Source: Isoetes taiwanensis (Eukaryota > Streptophyta > Lycopodiopsida > Isoetales > Isoetaceae). Taken from it: a stretch of DNA of 64,000 nucleotides. The position numbers and the translations under genes are program-made. This document shows positions 22,439-36,639 of this stretch, piece by piece. The notes beneath the pieces are model-generated. The model did no database searches. It was not told the origin of the DNA and saw only the letters and a program-made list of their open reading frames with translations. Location: the NCBI GenBank assembly GCA_021234155.1, contig JAJEKV010000032.1:5275835-5339834 (forward strand), written 5' to 3'. The stretch's first letter is position 1. Each line of letters begins with the position of its first letter.

Positions 22439-23276
22439 ATGTCTGTTCTTTTACTCAAGATGAGCTTCTCAGCCAAACTGCGGCTCAATTGGATCGCCAT
22501 CAACGCAAGAAAGCTACTCGTGATATGTATGATGCTGATTATGATATTGAAGGTGGCCGTGTTCGCTCGCGTGCTCATTCTGCACTGCCTACCCCTCGTG
22601 TTTACTCCAGGCCGGGGTCTCCCCTTGTTTGCAAACATTGTTCTCAACCACAGTCACCGCATCACACTCCTGTGCATCAAACTCCTCATTACTTTCAAAC
22701 GCTGGAATGCACTTACATTCATATTCCCTCTGGCCCGACGCCGTTACCTTCGCAACCATCTTCTCCACAGCATAGTATGGGCTACACTCACGTCTCTCTT
22801 GGTTCCAGTCATGTCCAAGAATTTTAGTCTTCTTCATCCTTTTGACCTCCTATTCCCGTCCACAATATTGGTGATCTCAAACTAAATGAGGAGGGTACAT
22901 TGCCAACTGAGGCCCAACTTTTGAGACCTCCTGGGTTCACGGTCCCCACGCATGTGCTTTGCTCCCAGCCCTCGACTGTGCCTCAAGGCCCTGCTTATTC
23001 TTATGCACCACCACTTTACACACAGGTTTCAGTCCCCCCGTCAACTGCTCACAACCTCAAATTTACCTATCCAACTTTTGGGAATGCGAAGGGGAAGCCC
23101 TTCCTTGATCAAAGTGCTCAGGCACACATGGAAGAATTCGAAGCTCTGGCTATCTTGAATGGCCACTCTCAGCTACAGCTCAAGTTTCATATTTTCTCAA
23201 CCACGCTACGTGGCGCTCCTCATCAATGGTTCTTGGCCAATAAAAGTCATTGGAAACAGAACTGGCAAGAAATGAA
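22439..23276 (+). pseudogene. Gypsy gag, N-terminal part
   Basis: Two frames carry the reading: 22489-22827 (QRKKATRDMYDADYDIEGGR and a Pro/Ser/His-rich stretch) and 22900-23276 (FTYPTFGNAKGKPFLDQSAQ, HMEEFEALAILNGHSQLQLK, FSTTLRGAPHQWFL, NWQEM). The second part is the retrotransposon gag core (FxxxLxGxAxxWF...W). It stops exactly at the CACTA insertion and continues at 46784 as KTAFLSHYG, completing the usual W.EMK.AFL..YG motif. Confidence 0.8.
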
Positions 23277-23680
23277 CACTACAAAAAAGTTGCCTTGTTA
23301 CGACGTCTATTACGACGTCCAGACGTCGTTTGAACGTCGATGAACGACGCCAAAAAGTCGATGAACGACGCCTATAACGGCGCCCTGCGTGCCGTTTTAT
23401 TTGACGCGGACGCGTCGCTATATCGCGTCGCGAACGGCGCTCGTCTTAAAGCGGCGGCGTGGCGCCGTTCAACGGCGCCGCGTACACGCGATAATGCGCC
23501 ACGTAGGCGCCGGCGTGGCATCGGCGAAGGGTTCGCGGCGTGGCGTACGTGTTTGACGCCGTTTAACGGCGTTAAGTACGCATACGCGGCGACCCACGCC
23601 GCCCGGCGGCGTATGGCGTTACTGCTTGCCGCCGACGTAGGTTTTATACGTAAAAACGCCGTTTAACGACGTCGCTTACG
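23277..23680. repeat. CACTA left end and subterminal repeats
   Basis: Dense in short motifs such as ACGACGTC, GACGTCGTTT, CGGCGCC and GCCGTTTAACG. The open frame at 23340-23666 is a by-product of this GC-rich repeat and not a gene. Scattered extra motifs (GTTTAACGACGTCG at about 24828) continue inward. Confidence 0.85.
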
Positions 23681-24870
23681 TGTATTAAAAAAAAAAAAAC
23701 ATAATAATAATACATTTATTATGTATGAAGTTAATACATTTAATTTAAAGCCTATAAAATGAATTTAACCAATAAAGAAATATAAGATTTTAACGCCATT
23801 AAATGATGTCGCTTAAATATATTAAAAAATACAAAAAATAAATGAAGCCCCAATTTTTTAGCTAAATACATTAATCAATAAATTAAGCTAAATACATTAA
23901 TCAATACATTAAGCATATTGAAAATTAAATGCTTACCCGTACAAAAAGATAGGCAAAGTTGTTTTGCACAAACAACGCATTTGCTAGGAGTGTACATGCA
24001 AAACAATAAATTCAATGATTAGTAAAATATTAGTATAAATAAACAACTTAAAGGAAAAAAAAATATGGAAAATCAATGGGGGAGGGGTGGTTTCAATGAC
24101 GTCCCCTTCTTGGATAACAATTTAACCTAAATAAAGCATTAGTATTTTATTAGCGTATTGAAAAAATTAAATCCTTACCTGGAAGAGGTGCCAACTTGTT
24201 TTGCAAGAACAACACATTTTGCTAGGAGTGTACATGCAAAACAAAAATTCAATGATTAGAAAGAAATAGTATAAAACAACTAATAAGGAAAAATTTTGGA
24301 AAGAAGAAGGGTCTCGTCTTTTAACGACGTCTTCTTAGATGGGAAAAAAATTAGAAGAAGAATGGAAGAATTCCGAAGAAGAAAAGGCTAAGAAGAAGAG
24401 GAGGAACCCAAAAATGGGGAGGAAGAATAATGAAGAAGATGAAGCAAGAGGAGGATTAAGAGTAAGAATTTGAATAAGAGGAGGAAGAAGTAGTATAAGA
24501 GGAGGAAGAATCAAGAAGAAGATGATAAAGGAATGGAAGAATATGTATGGAAGAAGGATGCAAGAATGGAAGAAGAAGAATGAAGGTTGAAGGAAGAACA
24601 AACAACAAATACAAAAAGCCCTAAATCTACCCAAAAACAAGTTTAGATTCAAAAACGAGTTGGTTAATCCGCACATACCTTATGAAGCTTGTCTTACACT
24701 TAGAATAGACCCCAAGTAGATCCAAGCCGAAAATCGCCTCAAAAACGCCCTCCATAAGCTTTGCTTGCTTCGAAAATAAGCGGCGGGATTGCCGCTGTTT
24801 TCGATTTAAATCCGCAATGTCGTCGTTTAACGACGTCGGACGCCGCTTAACGACGTTTATAACGAACGTT
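23681..24870. other. CACTA left inner flank
   Basis: AT-rich; a segment with GCACAAACAACGCATTTGC and TAGGAGTGTACATGCAAAAC (about 23970) recurs in altered form near 24210-24240. 24320-24600 is a GAA/GAGGAA-rich purine strand. No gene. Confidence 0.6.
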
Positions 24871-27100
<2,230 letters not shown>

Positions 27101-27114
27101 CCATTTGCAAGTCT

Positions 27115-27225
27115 TTAATATATGTTGGGCATATCTCAAATATATGTCTGACAGTGGTTGGGCATATATTGGACATATGTTGGGCAAAAATGTTGGAAAT
27201 ATGTTGGAGACAAATGTTACACAAT
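27115..27225. repeat. Degenerate TTGGGCATATGTTGGA minisatellite
   Basis: Four to five irregular units of roughly 20 bp built on ATATGTTGG and GGGCATAT. Confidence 0.6.
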
Positions 27226-28653
27226 CTTCATTATATGTTAGCGGACCTAGATGGCCTTCAAGCAGACGGGATGCCGAAGGCGCAAATTCGGCATTAGATA
27301 ACTTGAGAAATCTGATTGCGAGCTCGGCCATTCGCGGCTTCGTCCCCTCAGAAACAGCGAGAGACATCGAACATGTCGGCATTTAATTTCCTCATTTATT
27401 TCAATGACTTTTATTCAATGGATGAGATCAAATCTTAAAATTAAGCGGCTTTGAATGTGGCCACCTTAAAATGTTTTAACGTACGTATCACTAAGATGTA
27501 AACAATGATACATTCTTCAATTTTCACATAATATTTTTGTTTACTCACGAGCAATGCGGTTAATATCAAGACCTATAGATTATGCTAAAAGAAGCTATAA
27601 CCATAAACATGACATCTCAACATCACAACTCAAATCGCAAAACTCCTTGATGTAGCCAAGGAGTTTCTTGCTACTGTCTTTCAAGAACACCCTATCTTGG
27701 ATGGAACTATTATTGTAGTTCGATAAGTGTTGCATGGAGTTGGTTCACACTTATTCCAATAAGTAGCAAAGCAAGAGCCTTCCAGTGTTTAGAGAAGCCA
27801 ACATAATGAGCATGCTATGTCACAAATAAACAATTAATACCAAAGTCTTTCTTCTCATTCAAAGAACCACCCAAAAAATGCATGCATTTTTCAAACCAAG
27901 CAACTAATACATAAGGCATCCATTTTAGTTTCGCTTCCAGATGCTCTTGCTCCACTGTTTGAGCTTTCAAACAATGCCTACAACAAAATTCCAAGGAGGA
28001 TGCTACATATCCAAAACACTGCCTTGGTAAATGAAGGACCCTTCTATTGAAAGGAATTGAAGCCAATCTGCTCATGCCCAACCATAGCCATAGCCAAATC
28101 CTTCCAGTGCCAAATGCATTTTGTTTTTCCAACTACATGATTAATCTGCAAACTTCAGCGCCAATTATTTCAAACAAAAAGTTTGCATAGAATCTAAATC
28201 TCCACCATGAAGAAACCAAAATTTGTATCCGAATTATATTCATCAAAGGGCTTGTTCCCTCACAGATTATAGCTTCCGAATCATGTTCACTGTTTGCAAA
28301 AAGAAAGAAAAAGCTGGGTAGAACTATTGCTAGAAATTATAGAGGCATCTTTTTAACCATCACTTGTAGGTTCTTCAAGATTCTCAATTAGACTCTATAT
28401 GTTGGTATACAAACAAATAGATCTCACGCATCAAGATTTAAATTTTAGGCCTGACATTTGAGATGTGAACATTCCCTCACATTACAATCCAGATAGCTTT
28501 ATCATGATCTTCAAAGCTTTCTTAAGATCTTATGAATATTTTCCTTTAAATCCCCTTTCTATGAAGATCCCCTATGATTTTAATAGAATTCCACTAGGTT
28601 TCTTGAGTACTTCTTTGGCTCCCCAAGAATTGTACAAAGTTTATCATAGTTGA

Positions 28654-28870
28654 TTGTATTTAGGGACCATGTAAAGTTAAGTGCATCTGTACTGGGCAAC
28701 CTTGTTGAAACCTTGTTAAAGCCAACAACTTTAAACGAACGACCAAACATTTCTCATGTATTTAGGGACGATGTGAAGTTAAGATGTCTATCTATACTGG
28801 GCAACTTTGTCGAACCTCATTGAAATTTTGTTGAAACCAACAATTTTAAACAAACGGCCAAACATTTCTC
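28654..28870. repeat. About 105-bp tandem duplication
   Basis: Both copies contain TATTTAGGGAC, GTGAAGTTAAG-like text, ACTGGGCAAC and CCAAACATTTCTC. 27230-28650 holds nothing recognisable. Confidence 0.7.
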
Positions 28871-28894
28871 CTCAAGAAAAGTCGTACTCTGTGC

Positions 28895-29190
28895 ACATTC
28901 AATGTGGCCAAGTGCTCGAATACAAATTTGCTACTTGTTTCCTGTATCCCTGTCAGTGCTGCAATAGTATTTGCTACAACCATTGAACTGCTGTCAGAAA
29001 TCAAATCCTACCTGTCTTCAGCCAATTCGGCATTAATGTCATCCAACTTTGGAACACACATGGCTGTTTTACGAACATATGAAGCTTCATCCTGTTTTTA
29101 CAGGAATCAACCACAAGTAAAAACTGAACCGGGCACAAAGATAGTAATTTTGTCCACTCGAATGCACCTAGAGCTCTCTGTAAACTGCAA
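28895..29190 (-). pseudogene. Captured beta-adaptin fragment (AP-1/AP-2 beta subunit)
   Basis: Beta-adaptin is the large subunit of clathrin adaptor complexes. From 29166 down the minus strand reads CIRVDKIT, then (29098-29012) DEASYVRKTAMCVPKLDDIN and AELAEDR, then DLISDSSSMVVANTIAALTG and IQETSSKFVFEHL. These match, in order, the trunk segment of plant beta-adaptins (GCIRVDKITEYL, DPYVRKTAAxCVAKLxDINAE, DLISDxNPMVVANAVAAL, EIQExSSRPxFE). The Gly-Phe-Leu stretch after EDR is deleted and the frame is broken in several places. Only about 80 of some 900 residues are present, within the CACTA element. Confidence 0.75.
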
Positions 29191-29402
29191 CAAAGCTATC
29201 CAAGTCATAGAAACAACATCCAAGACTTAAAACACATCGAGTTGTTTCAATTTTAGCCAACATAAAGCAAATACAATCTGGATCAAACAAGTCAAAGAAG
29301 GATTCGATAACAAAACAAAGACCCCTTTCATGCATGCATTGGTGCATTCTGCCCTGTCATTCCAAGGTGCAGATAGCATGCAATTCATCATTTTCTGAAT
29401 CT

Positions 29403-29510
29403 ATCAGGAATCCGATTCCCATCAATAAGTATGTAATCAGGAACAATTCCAGCCATTTTGTTCAACTTATCCTGCCTGCATCATTTTGCATGAATATGTC
29501 AAATGCAAAT
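29403..29510 (-). pseudogene. Possible captured RNase HII fragment
   Basis: The minus strand reads KMAGIVPDYILIDGNRIPD in one frame, resembling the PDxVLIDGNRxP motif of bacterial-type RNase HII, which removes ribonucleotides from DNA. An upstream out-of-frame stretch could match the helix before it. The match is short, so this is tentative. A short chance match is possible. Confidence 0.4.
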
Positions 29511-29519
29511 GCTTCAAAA

Positions 29520-30730
29520 GCACCTCACTTCTTTGTCACTAGGATAACCAGGTTCTTGTTTTGCATGTATCTTCCATTTATCATGTATGATTCTATTTCC
29601 GTTCTTATTAGTGTGAACTGTTTAAACACCTATAGTTGTTCCCATAACCAATAGATTGCCACATAATAAACCCGGCATGCGTAATGCTATTAAGAACCGG
29701 ACTCTTCATATCCATTATTATGTTAACTCTACATAAAAATTACGAGTCTAAGTATGAGTCTAAGTATAGCGTCGATTACCGCAGCGATGTCAACATTGGA
29801 TCAACGTTTCAAAAGACATCCCCAAATGAAAACATCTATTTTCCTTTCTTGTCTTGACATTGGACAAAGCACGCAAAACAATCTGGGGCTTCGATTATTA
29901 ATAGCATGTGTGATCACGATTTTGAAGTTTGAATTGGACGTTTGAATTAGAAGTTTTAACTACCGGAAGATAGCCAGTGGCTTTCTATCTACATAAGGTT
30001 CCTAAGAGCAGCCCATAAAGCGCAATAATGATCCATTTAAGAACAAACACACGCGATATTGAGGGGCACGCAAAATCCCAATTCTTTGCAAGTATAGGGG
30101 CAAATGGAATGCTTGAAGCGGAATCTTTTAGTAGTATTCATAGTGACAAAAGTCCATGGCATAATGATTACCAACACATACGTAAAAATGTTTGGCTTGA
30201 ATTATCACAAACTTGCTCATACTAGCAATAGCTAGCTTTGCTGTGATCGGCTCGGTTTTACCGGTTTACAAAAATTTGCTTACGCCCCCCGGAGGCATAA
30301 CACATATCCTCCCATGCATTGTGACAAATCTCGATCACATGCGAGTTCCTTGAGGCCTAAGATCTAACGACACTTCCACATGGCTATCTAGAGTACCTAC
30401 TAAATGAGAATCTTGTTGGTATTATGGAATTACCGAAATTTCCTCATCTTCGACGGATGCGGAGTCCGTACCTTGAAAAAAGGGCTTCATGGCGAGTGCT
30501 AGAAATGTCTTGCATTCGGATGGCATCACGAATGGTAAATTAAGCATCCGATTGCACAATTATTTTCTTTAAAAAGTGCACCCACAAACACGCCTCCAAG
30601 GCTTGTACTACCTATCGCGATTGATATCGATTGGAAGAACTTACTTTTAGCATGCTCACTCGAGCCGATATTTACCTAGCAAAATAGTAAACACAACGCT
30701 GAGCAAAAACATCGATGTTGTGCATCTTGT
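29520..30730. other. CACTA interior, unassigned
   Basis: AT-rich, with no recognisable coding or repeat structure beyond short open stretches. Confidence 0.35.
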
Positions 30731-30733
30731 AAA

Positions 30734-31285
30734 TGGGCCAAACGTGGCAAAATGCATTTGCTATTCTAATTTTACAGCGATTGTAGAAAGAGAGCCATAA
30801 CTTGAGCAAACAAACTCTGTTTCTCAAATATGAGCATCGTTGAAAAGCTCAAAGAATGATCTACCAAGGTCGTTAGGTGCATATTTTTCAAATTCATTAT
30901 GTAAACATGTCAAATAAAACCGAGAATGTTTCTAAATCCAAGGCTTGCTTTACTGTTTGTGATAAGAACTTAAACATAACTTTCAAATGCAAACTCTATC
31001 TTTGCGGCAAGAGTATCCGTTGGAAAGATGAAGGAAGACCTAAACATATTGCTAGGCACACAAATTCCAGATTCATATTATAAATGGCCCAAATATGGCA
31101 AAATGCATTTGTTGTTCTAATTTTCATTTGCATAGAAAGAGGCCATAACTTCACAAGCAAACTCTGTTTCTCAAGCATGAGCATGCATTGAAAGCTGAAA
31201 GAATGATCTAAGAAAGTAAGCTAGATGCGCATTTTTCAAATTCAGCGGGTAAATCGTCAAATAAACCCGATTTGCTTCTAAATTC
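30734..31285. repeat. About 350-bp spaced direct duplication
   Basis: 30734-30945 and 31082-31285 both contain GGCAAAATGCATTTG, GCCATAACTT, AAACTCTGTTTCTCAA and CATTTTTCAAATTCA-like text, diverged by several percent. Confidence 0.75.
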
Positions 31286-34200
31286 AAGGCCACCTTTATT
31301 ATGAATGTCGTACATACCACGACAAAAAGAGGAACTCAAATTAGAACTTAAATTGGAACATACCTGATTTATTATATCTCTCAAGAATGTTGCGAGCAAG
31401 AAGATTACGTTAATAAACCTAGGGTTAGCAAGAACAAAAATTGAGAATCAAGATAAAAGCTTACCACAAATAACACCTGCTAGTCTCTAGTGATAGAAGG
31501 AAAGAGATAATCAAAGATGGGCAAGCTTTCCTCCGCGCAACATAGTTTGGCACAAGAAGTGCCATATCGAAGAAGTGCCGCTCTTTGTTTGTTTTACAAC
31601 TTCTTCACCACTCCCATTATCTGAACCCACAATCATATATATAGGATCCAAAGTGCAAAACTAGGGGCTGCGAAAGACAACAAATAATGATGAACATCCG
31701 CCGGGTACTATGTAACATGGGATTGTCAAACCTACAACAAACCTACACCATCTTTTAATTTCATGGCTTTGACTCCTCTTCTTTGCTCTCCCAAATGACC
31801 CGAAACACCTTCTTTGAATGATGGCAGCATTCTTATCACCATCTTTTAATTTCATGGCTTTGACTCCTCGTCTTTGCTCTCCCAAATGACCAGAAAGTTT
31901 GTCACCACATGTACATAAGAAAGATATCTCGCCAATATCTTTGGTCTTGAAACAGATCAATTTGCACAATTCCCTTCATTGACACGAGAAAATTTGCAAA
32001 GCCATTCCGTGTTGAGACGCTGATGGAATAAAGACTATAGCTGCAAACATATTGAGGGCATGAGGAAGGCTTGAATCAATCGATAACATCTTGAACCCAT
32101 ATTATCGTTTTCCTTGAAAGGAGATGTGGAGGGTAATTTACTCCAGCTAAATTTAGTTTTCACACGTAACTCATTTACATAGACAGATCTTGAGTCTTGC
32201 ATCAAGACCCCTCAATAGCAACTTCGAAGCATCCGTCACACAACTTGGGATTGTTTATCCATCTCGGGGATTTTCAATACAGGGAGCAATTCTGATGTTT
32301 ATTTAAGCACAACAAAACTAGGTTCAATATCATCCCAAGGTAGTCGGTAGTTTAGTGATCGTTGAGAGAGGCTATAAAGTTTATCGACCTTAATGTGAAC
32401 AATTCCACAAAGTTCACAATAGTTTTCTTTGTGGTGCATTCCTTCTAGTTCATGTTACAATGGACCGTAGGCCATGGAGTTAGATGCAAATGATCCTCTT
32501 CATTGCATTTTGGAAACAAACGAACTTATCAACTAAATGCACTTGTGGCAACATGACCAAGAAAAATGTAAGTGGCCTTGATATAAGACAAAGCTTTTTG
32601 GCTGGATAGGAAGGGATCTACTCTTCTGAGAATAAACTTTCCCCGGATCCACGAATTCGCTCCATCCTGTCTTTAATTTTCTTTGCCTTAGCATGTAACT
32701 TTTAAGATACAACCAAACAATGGATGGACCAATAAGTTCCTTACGCTTAGGAAGGAGATAAAATAAATTTCTAGAACCAGCAGATTCCCTAGTCATTTCA
32801 GTTTGGGGACCCATTGTAGATGAAAGGTAGAAATTCCAAAATATGGAACAACATGACATGAATGCAACCCTTGTTTGTAACGGCAAACCTGGCGCAAACA
32901 TATAATAGTTGTCGGTGTATGAAGTAAAAATGAATATGATCTTATACACAATAAGTTGAGCAGAGTCACTTTGAATGATGTGGACCTTAAAATGCATCCA
33001 AATATGGCTTTCATGACATGCAAGTTTTCAACTCTTGCAAATGTCACCTTAGAAGCTGAATAATCCCGTGATTGGCAATACTTAGTGATATGTGCAACTT
33101 GAAGTCCGAAGATACTATTAGAGACTTGTATCACTAAGCCCGACTGTTAAATGGGGCCCTCGCCCACAAGTATGTTTGAAACCACGCTTAATGGCACGGA
33201 TAGAAAGTGCTCCAAGGTGTTTATCGGGGAATATCACAAGGAGATCCAAAAGCTCGCTCAATCCACGATATTGCTTGGGAAGTTCATGCGATTGGCCTTG
33301 CCACAAACTATTCCTTGCGAAAACAACCAAGATAACGCATGGACCAAGAACTACGATTTAGCCCAACCCGCAAGGATAAGACATTAAATTTTGAGTATAG
33401 GAACCTACCAACTAAAATGGGATATATTCGGTAGCCTCCATACTAACCTTCGATTAAAGTGAGAGTTAAGAGGACTCTTTGCGGCGAGGAAGCGATCCAA
33501 TAGCTCATACCATGCATGTGATCCAGTCCATAAAGAAGAAATCCATATGTGCCCATTCTCAATGCCCTCGACCCGGTCGTGATCTTTACATTTTTCCAAC
33601 GCTTTGTTGTTAACGGATAAAATGAAGGAGACATAGCAGATTTTTGGAAAACCAAGATCCGGAAACACAATAAGAATAACCGCCCTACAATAGTTTCACA
33701 TGATGCTATATGCCAAACACAAGCTTTCATTTCGAGATAATATTACGCAAATGAGAAGAGCAAATGTATCGATTCTTGCAAAAGATTCATAAAATAGATG
33801 GGTTAGCTGGAATCTTACCTATCTCGAACCAAGATGTGTCTACCACGGTAGAAGATGAAAAAAAAAGCTTATGAAAATCTTGGCACAAAAACATTTGAGG
33901 TGAGACATTGCACTTTGCAAATCTTGGCGATAAACAAAAATCCGTAAAACATTTGTGGAGTGAGAGAGCCTCCAACTCTCAGACCTCGGGGATTTCACGT
34001 AGCTATGAGACCTTCCATTAAAGAAATGATCTGCCGTTTGTGTTCTAGAAGAAACGACCCATCCACTAAATCGGCGCCTAGCAAAACCGGAGACCACCAG
34101 GGGGTAAGGATCAACAACAAAAACCTTAAAAAAAAACTTCATGCATCATATGATCGGATCTGCCCTCACCATACGATCGGATCTGAGAGTGCTCTGCATG

Positions 34201-35100
34201 ACCATGTTGATTCGAAACTGGCGGAGAAGGCAACCGGCTTCAAAAATCTAATCTGCATTGGTTGAACTCCATTCAAACGTATCTCTTCTTGGCTTGTGCA
34301 TTATGAAACATCAATGTCAAGAAGAAAATGGAGAAATAATCTGCTACAATGGATCTTCAAAACAAAAGCCCTAATAATGCATTGAATATGGAGTATCAAT
34401 AGAGTTATGAAATTTTCTAGCGAGGCTTTTATTCAATTATACCAAGCATGTCATTGCTTAATTCTACTGATCCACAAATAAGGCACATGTAAAAGCATCA
34501 TCCTCACCGGTTGAAGGAGGCGATGGTGCTGATTTTTCTAGGGTCTCTGCAAGTGGAACACCTTGATGGAAAGAAACGAGAGGAGGCCGTAGGCGATATC
34601 TGTGATGCCTCTGCTGGCTTTGCCAAAGAGAAGATAAATTTTCACCCATCTGCATTTGCGGATTACCAAACGACCAAATATAGCAAACAAGAACCAATTA
34701 GCAAATATAGCAAACAAAACCATTTACCTGTAATCCAAGGATATTTGGGCTCGCGAAACTCTGCATCTAACCTGCCGTTCATAGCATTGAGACCAAATTT
34801 GGTTCTCCAAAAATCCATTGTATAGGGAATGAAGCCGTCCAAAAATTATATCGCTCTGTTTTCTTAAGAAGAGACGGCCAATGTGGTCGGATTAGCTGCA
34901 CCGGAGTAAAAGGAAAACCCAAATCGGCCCCAATCTTTCCCATACCTCATACCTTGTCGGCCATATCCCCACCTCCGCCTAAGACTGAAGAAAAAACATA
35001 GCAGAAACCGAAAATGTCTTGGCGGCCCGCAACCCGAATTCCAAAGGGGGCAAAACCGTGAAGAAGGCTCGGCTCACTCGTGAGAACAGAGGATACCAAT
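31286..35100. other. CACTA interior, unassigned, with a short duplication
   Basis: CACCATCTTTTAATTTCATG plus the following GCTTTGACTCCT and TTTGCTCTCCCAAATGACC occur twice, about 93 bp apart (31746 and 31839). Minus-strand readings such as KLKTGWSEFVDPGKVYSQKS (about 32690-32620) look exon-like but I cannot assign them. No CACTA transposase was recognised. Confidence 0.35.
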
Positions 35101-35104
35101 TTGG

Positions 35105-35340
35105 GGCTTTTGTTGTGGGCCGTTCATCTCAGAGATGGACGGCCGAGATCAATCTGTACCAATATTTTGGTACACCAACAAGAGGGGTGCTTGGGGAGTT
35201 ACGAGGTGGCACCGTCTGGACCGTCCATCTCAAAAGATGGACGGCCGAGATCAATCTCTACCAAGATTTTGTGGCATAATCTCTACACCATTTGAGACTC
35301 TACATCATTTGTGGCACCCAATATAATTGTATATATATAC
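35105..35340. repeat. Repeat with GTCCATCTC palindromes, first copy
   Basis: Shares about 160 bp with 44243-44395, including CGAGGTGGCACCGTCTGG, GATGGACGGCCGAGATCAAT and CATCATTTGTGGCACCCAAT. Within this copy a 55-bp subunit (about 35112-35168 and 35217-35275) occurs twice. Confidence 0.85.
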
Positions 35341-36240
35341 AAGTATTTGTACTATGAGGGAGTGTACGGAGTCAAATGAACGTACGTTGGGAAATATAGA
35401 TTTGCTAAGTTTCTATAAGATTTCTAAGTATACTAACATTCAATTAAGACTGCCCAATATTCTGAAAAGATTCTATAAGATTCTTCGTGGTTTTCCATGA
35501 ATCTATCAAGATTCCCCAAGATATTGCGAGTATTCCTCAAGATCATACAAAGATTCATTGCAAGCCACACCCAATGTGAATGATATACCAAGATTTCCTT
35601 AAGATCCCCAACAAAACAATGCTAGAATATGTTCTCCACTTTTTAAGATCCTAGCAATGCTTCGAGTTTAAGATTCCTTGAAGGCACATGATGTATATGG
35701 TGTCTATTCCATAAACTCCAGATTTCTATGAAGATTTTCCTAGGTTCCTTAAGACTCTACAAAGACTACGCTATTCGCTATAAATGCAGGGCATGCCCAA
35801 AAACCTTGGACGGGGGCTACCCCCGGGCAAAGTTCTTAGCCACCGCCAGCTCAATGACACATTGACTAGAAACATCGAAAGTGAAAAATTATGGTTCTTG
35901 GCATAATTTGAGCAGCCCAATTTGTTGTTTGTGAAGCAAAGCGGCAAAAAAAACACCGATTTGGAGCACTATTTGAACTAATTGGCGTGGGAGGGATATG
36001 AAGAATCTTAGAGTCTAATCAAAGGTTATTTGAAGTGTTTTAAGCAAAGCTAGAACTATACCCGGTTTAATAGATTTGGATGTCGGCGGCCCTAATCTAG
36101 AGATAATTAACAATTTCTTTTCTTTGCAATCCAACAATTTCTAATGTGACAAGCGAGTCGGGTGCTAATGTGATGTTAAAATCTTGGGTCTCCACAACCT
36201 TTTATCAATGATTATGCGTTCCTATAAGGTAAGGTTATAT
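35341..36240. other. AAGATTC-rich spacer
   Basis: 35390-35770 contains many irregular TAAGATTC/AAGATTCC words, as at 25.94-26.06 kb and 28.47-28.63 kb. No gene seen. Confidence 0.45.
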
Positions 36241-36369
36241 CGGTCTAGCTAAGGTCGATAACCAAAATGCGGGCGGTGGTCATGCGTCCGGGCCGTGCAT
36301 TGGCACGTAGCAATAAAGGCCCGGAGCTAAGGTCGGTTGCCGTACGACGAGACGAGGCCCGCGTAGGGC

Positions 36370-36625
36370 CGAAGTCAGACGTGTTTGATAACTGCCGAGG
36401 CCCGTTAGGGCCGAGACGGTTATCAAAGGTGACATCGGCGGCGACAGATAAACCGCCTTTATCTGCCGTTAATTAAGCAATCGATAATTAGTTATCAAGA
36501 TCGAGGAGTAATGATAATTAGTTATCGATGCGATAATTATTGGAGAGTATCGATAATTAGTTATCGATCTTCGAGGAGTACTTATCAAGATACTCCTCGA
36601 TCACGATAACTAATTATCGCAAGAT
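36370..36625. repeat. Cluster of inverted repeats with CGATAA..TTATCG arms
   Basis: 36384-36427 forms TTTGATAAC...GTTATCAAA with an inner GGCCC/GGGCC pair. Then CGATAATTAGTTATCG-like hairpins occur at about 36482, 36512, 36550 and, inverted, 36604. CGAGGAGTA/TACTCCTCG flanks 36572-36599. The GC-rich open frame at 36267-36476 is not recognised as a gene. Confidence 0.75.
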
Positions 36626-36639
36626 CGTGTTCTAGTAAT

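Noticed and set aside
23340-23666. 108-codon GC-rich open frame
   Set aside because: Lies wholly in CACTA subterminal repeats; composition, not coding, explains it.
34834-34990. Minus-strand reading with FPFTPVQLIRPHW resembling a GRF QLQ domain
   Set aside because: Lacks the conserved Gln-Leu-Gln spacing and the family's following residues.
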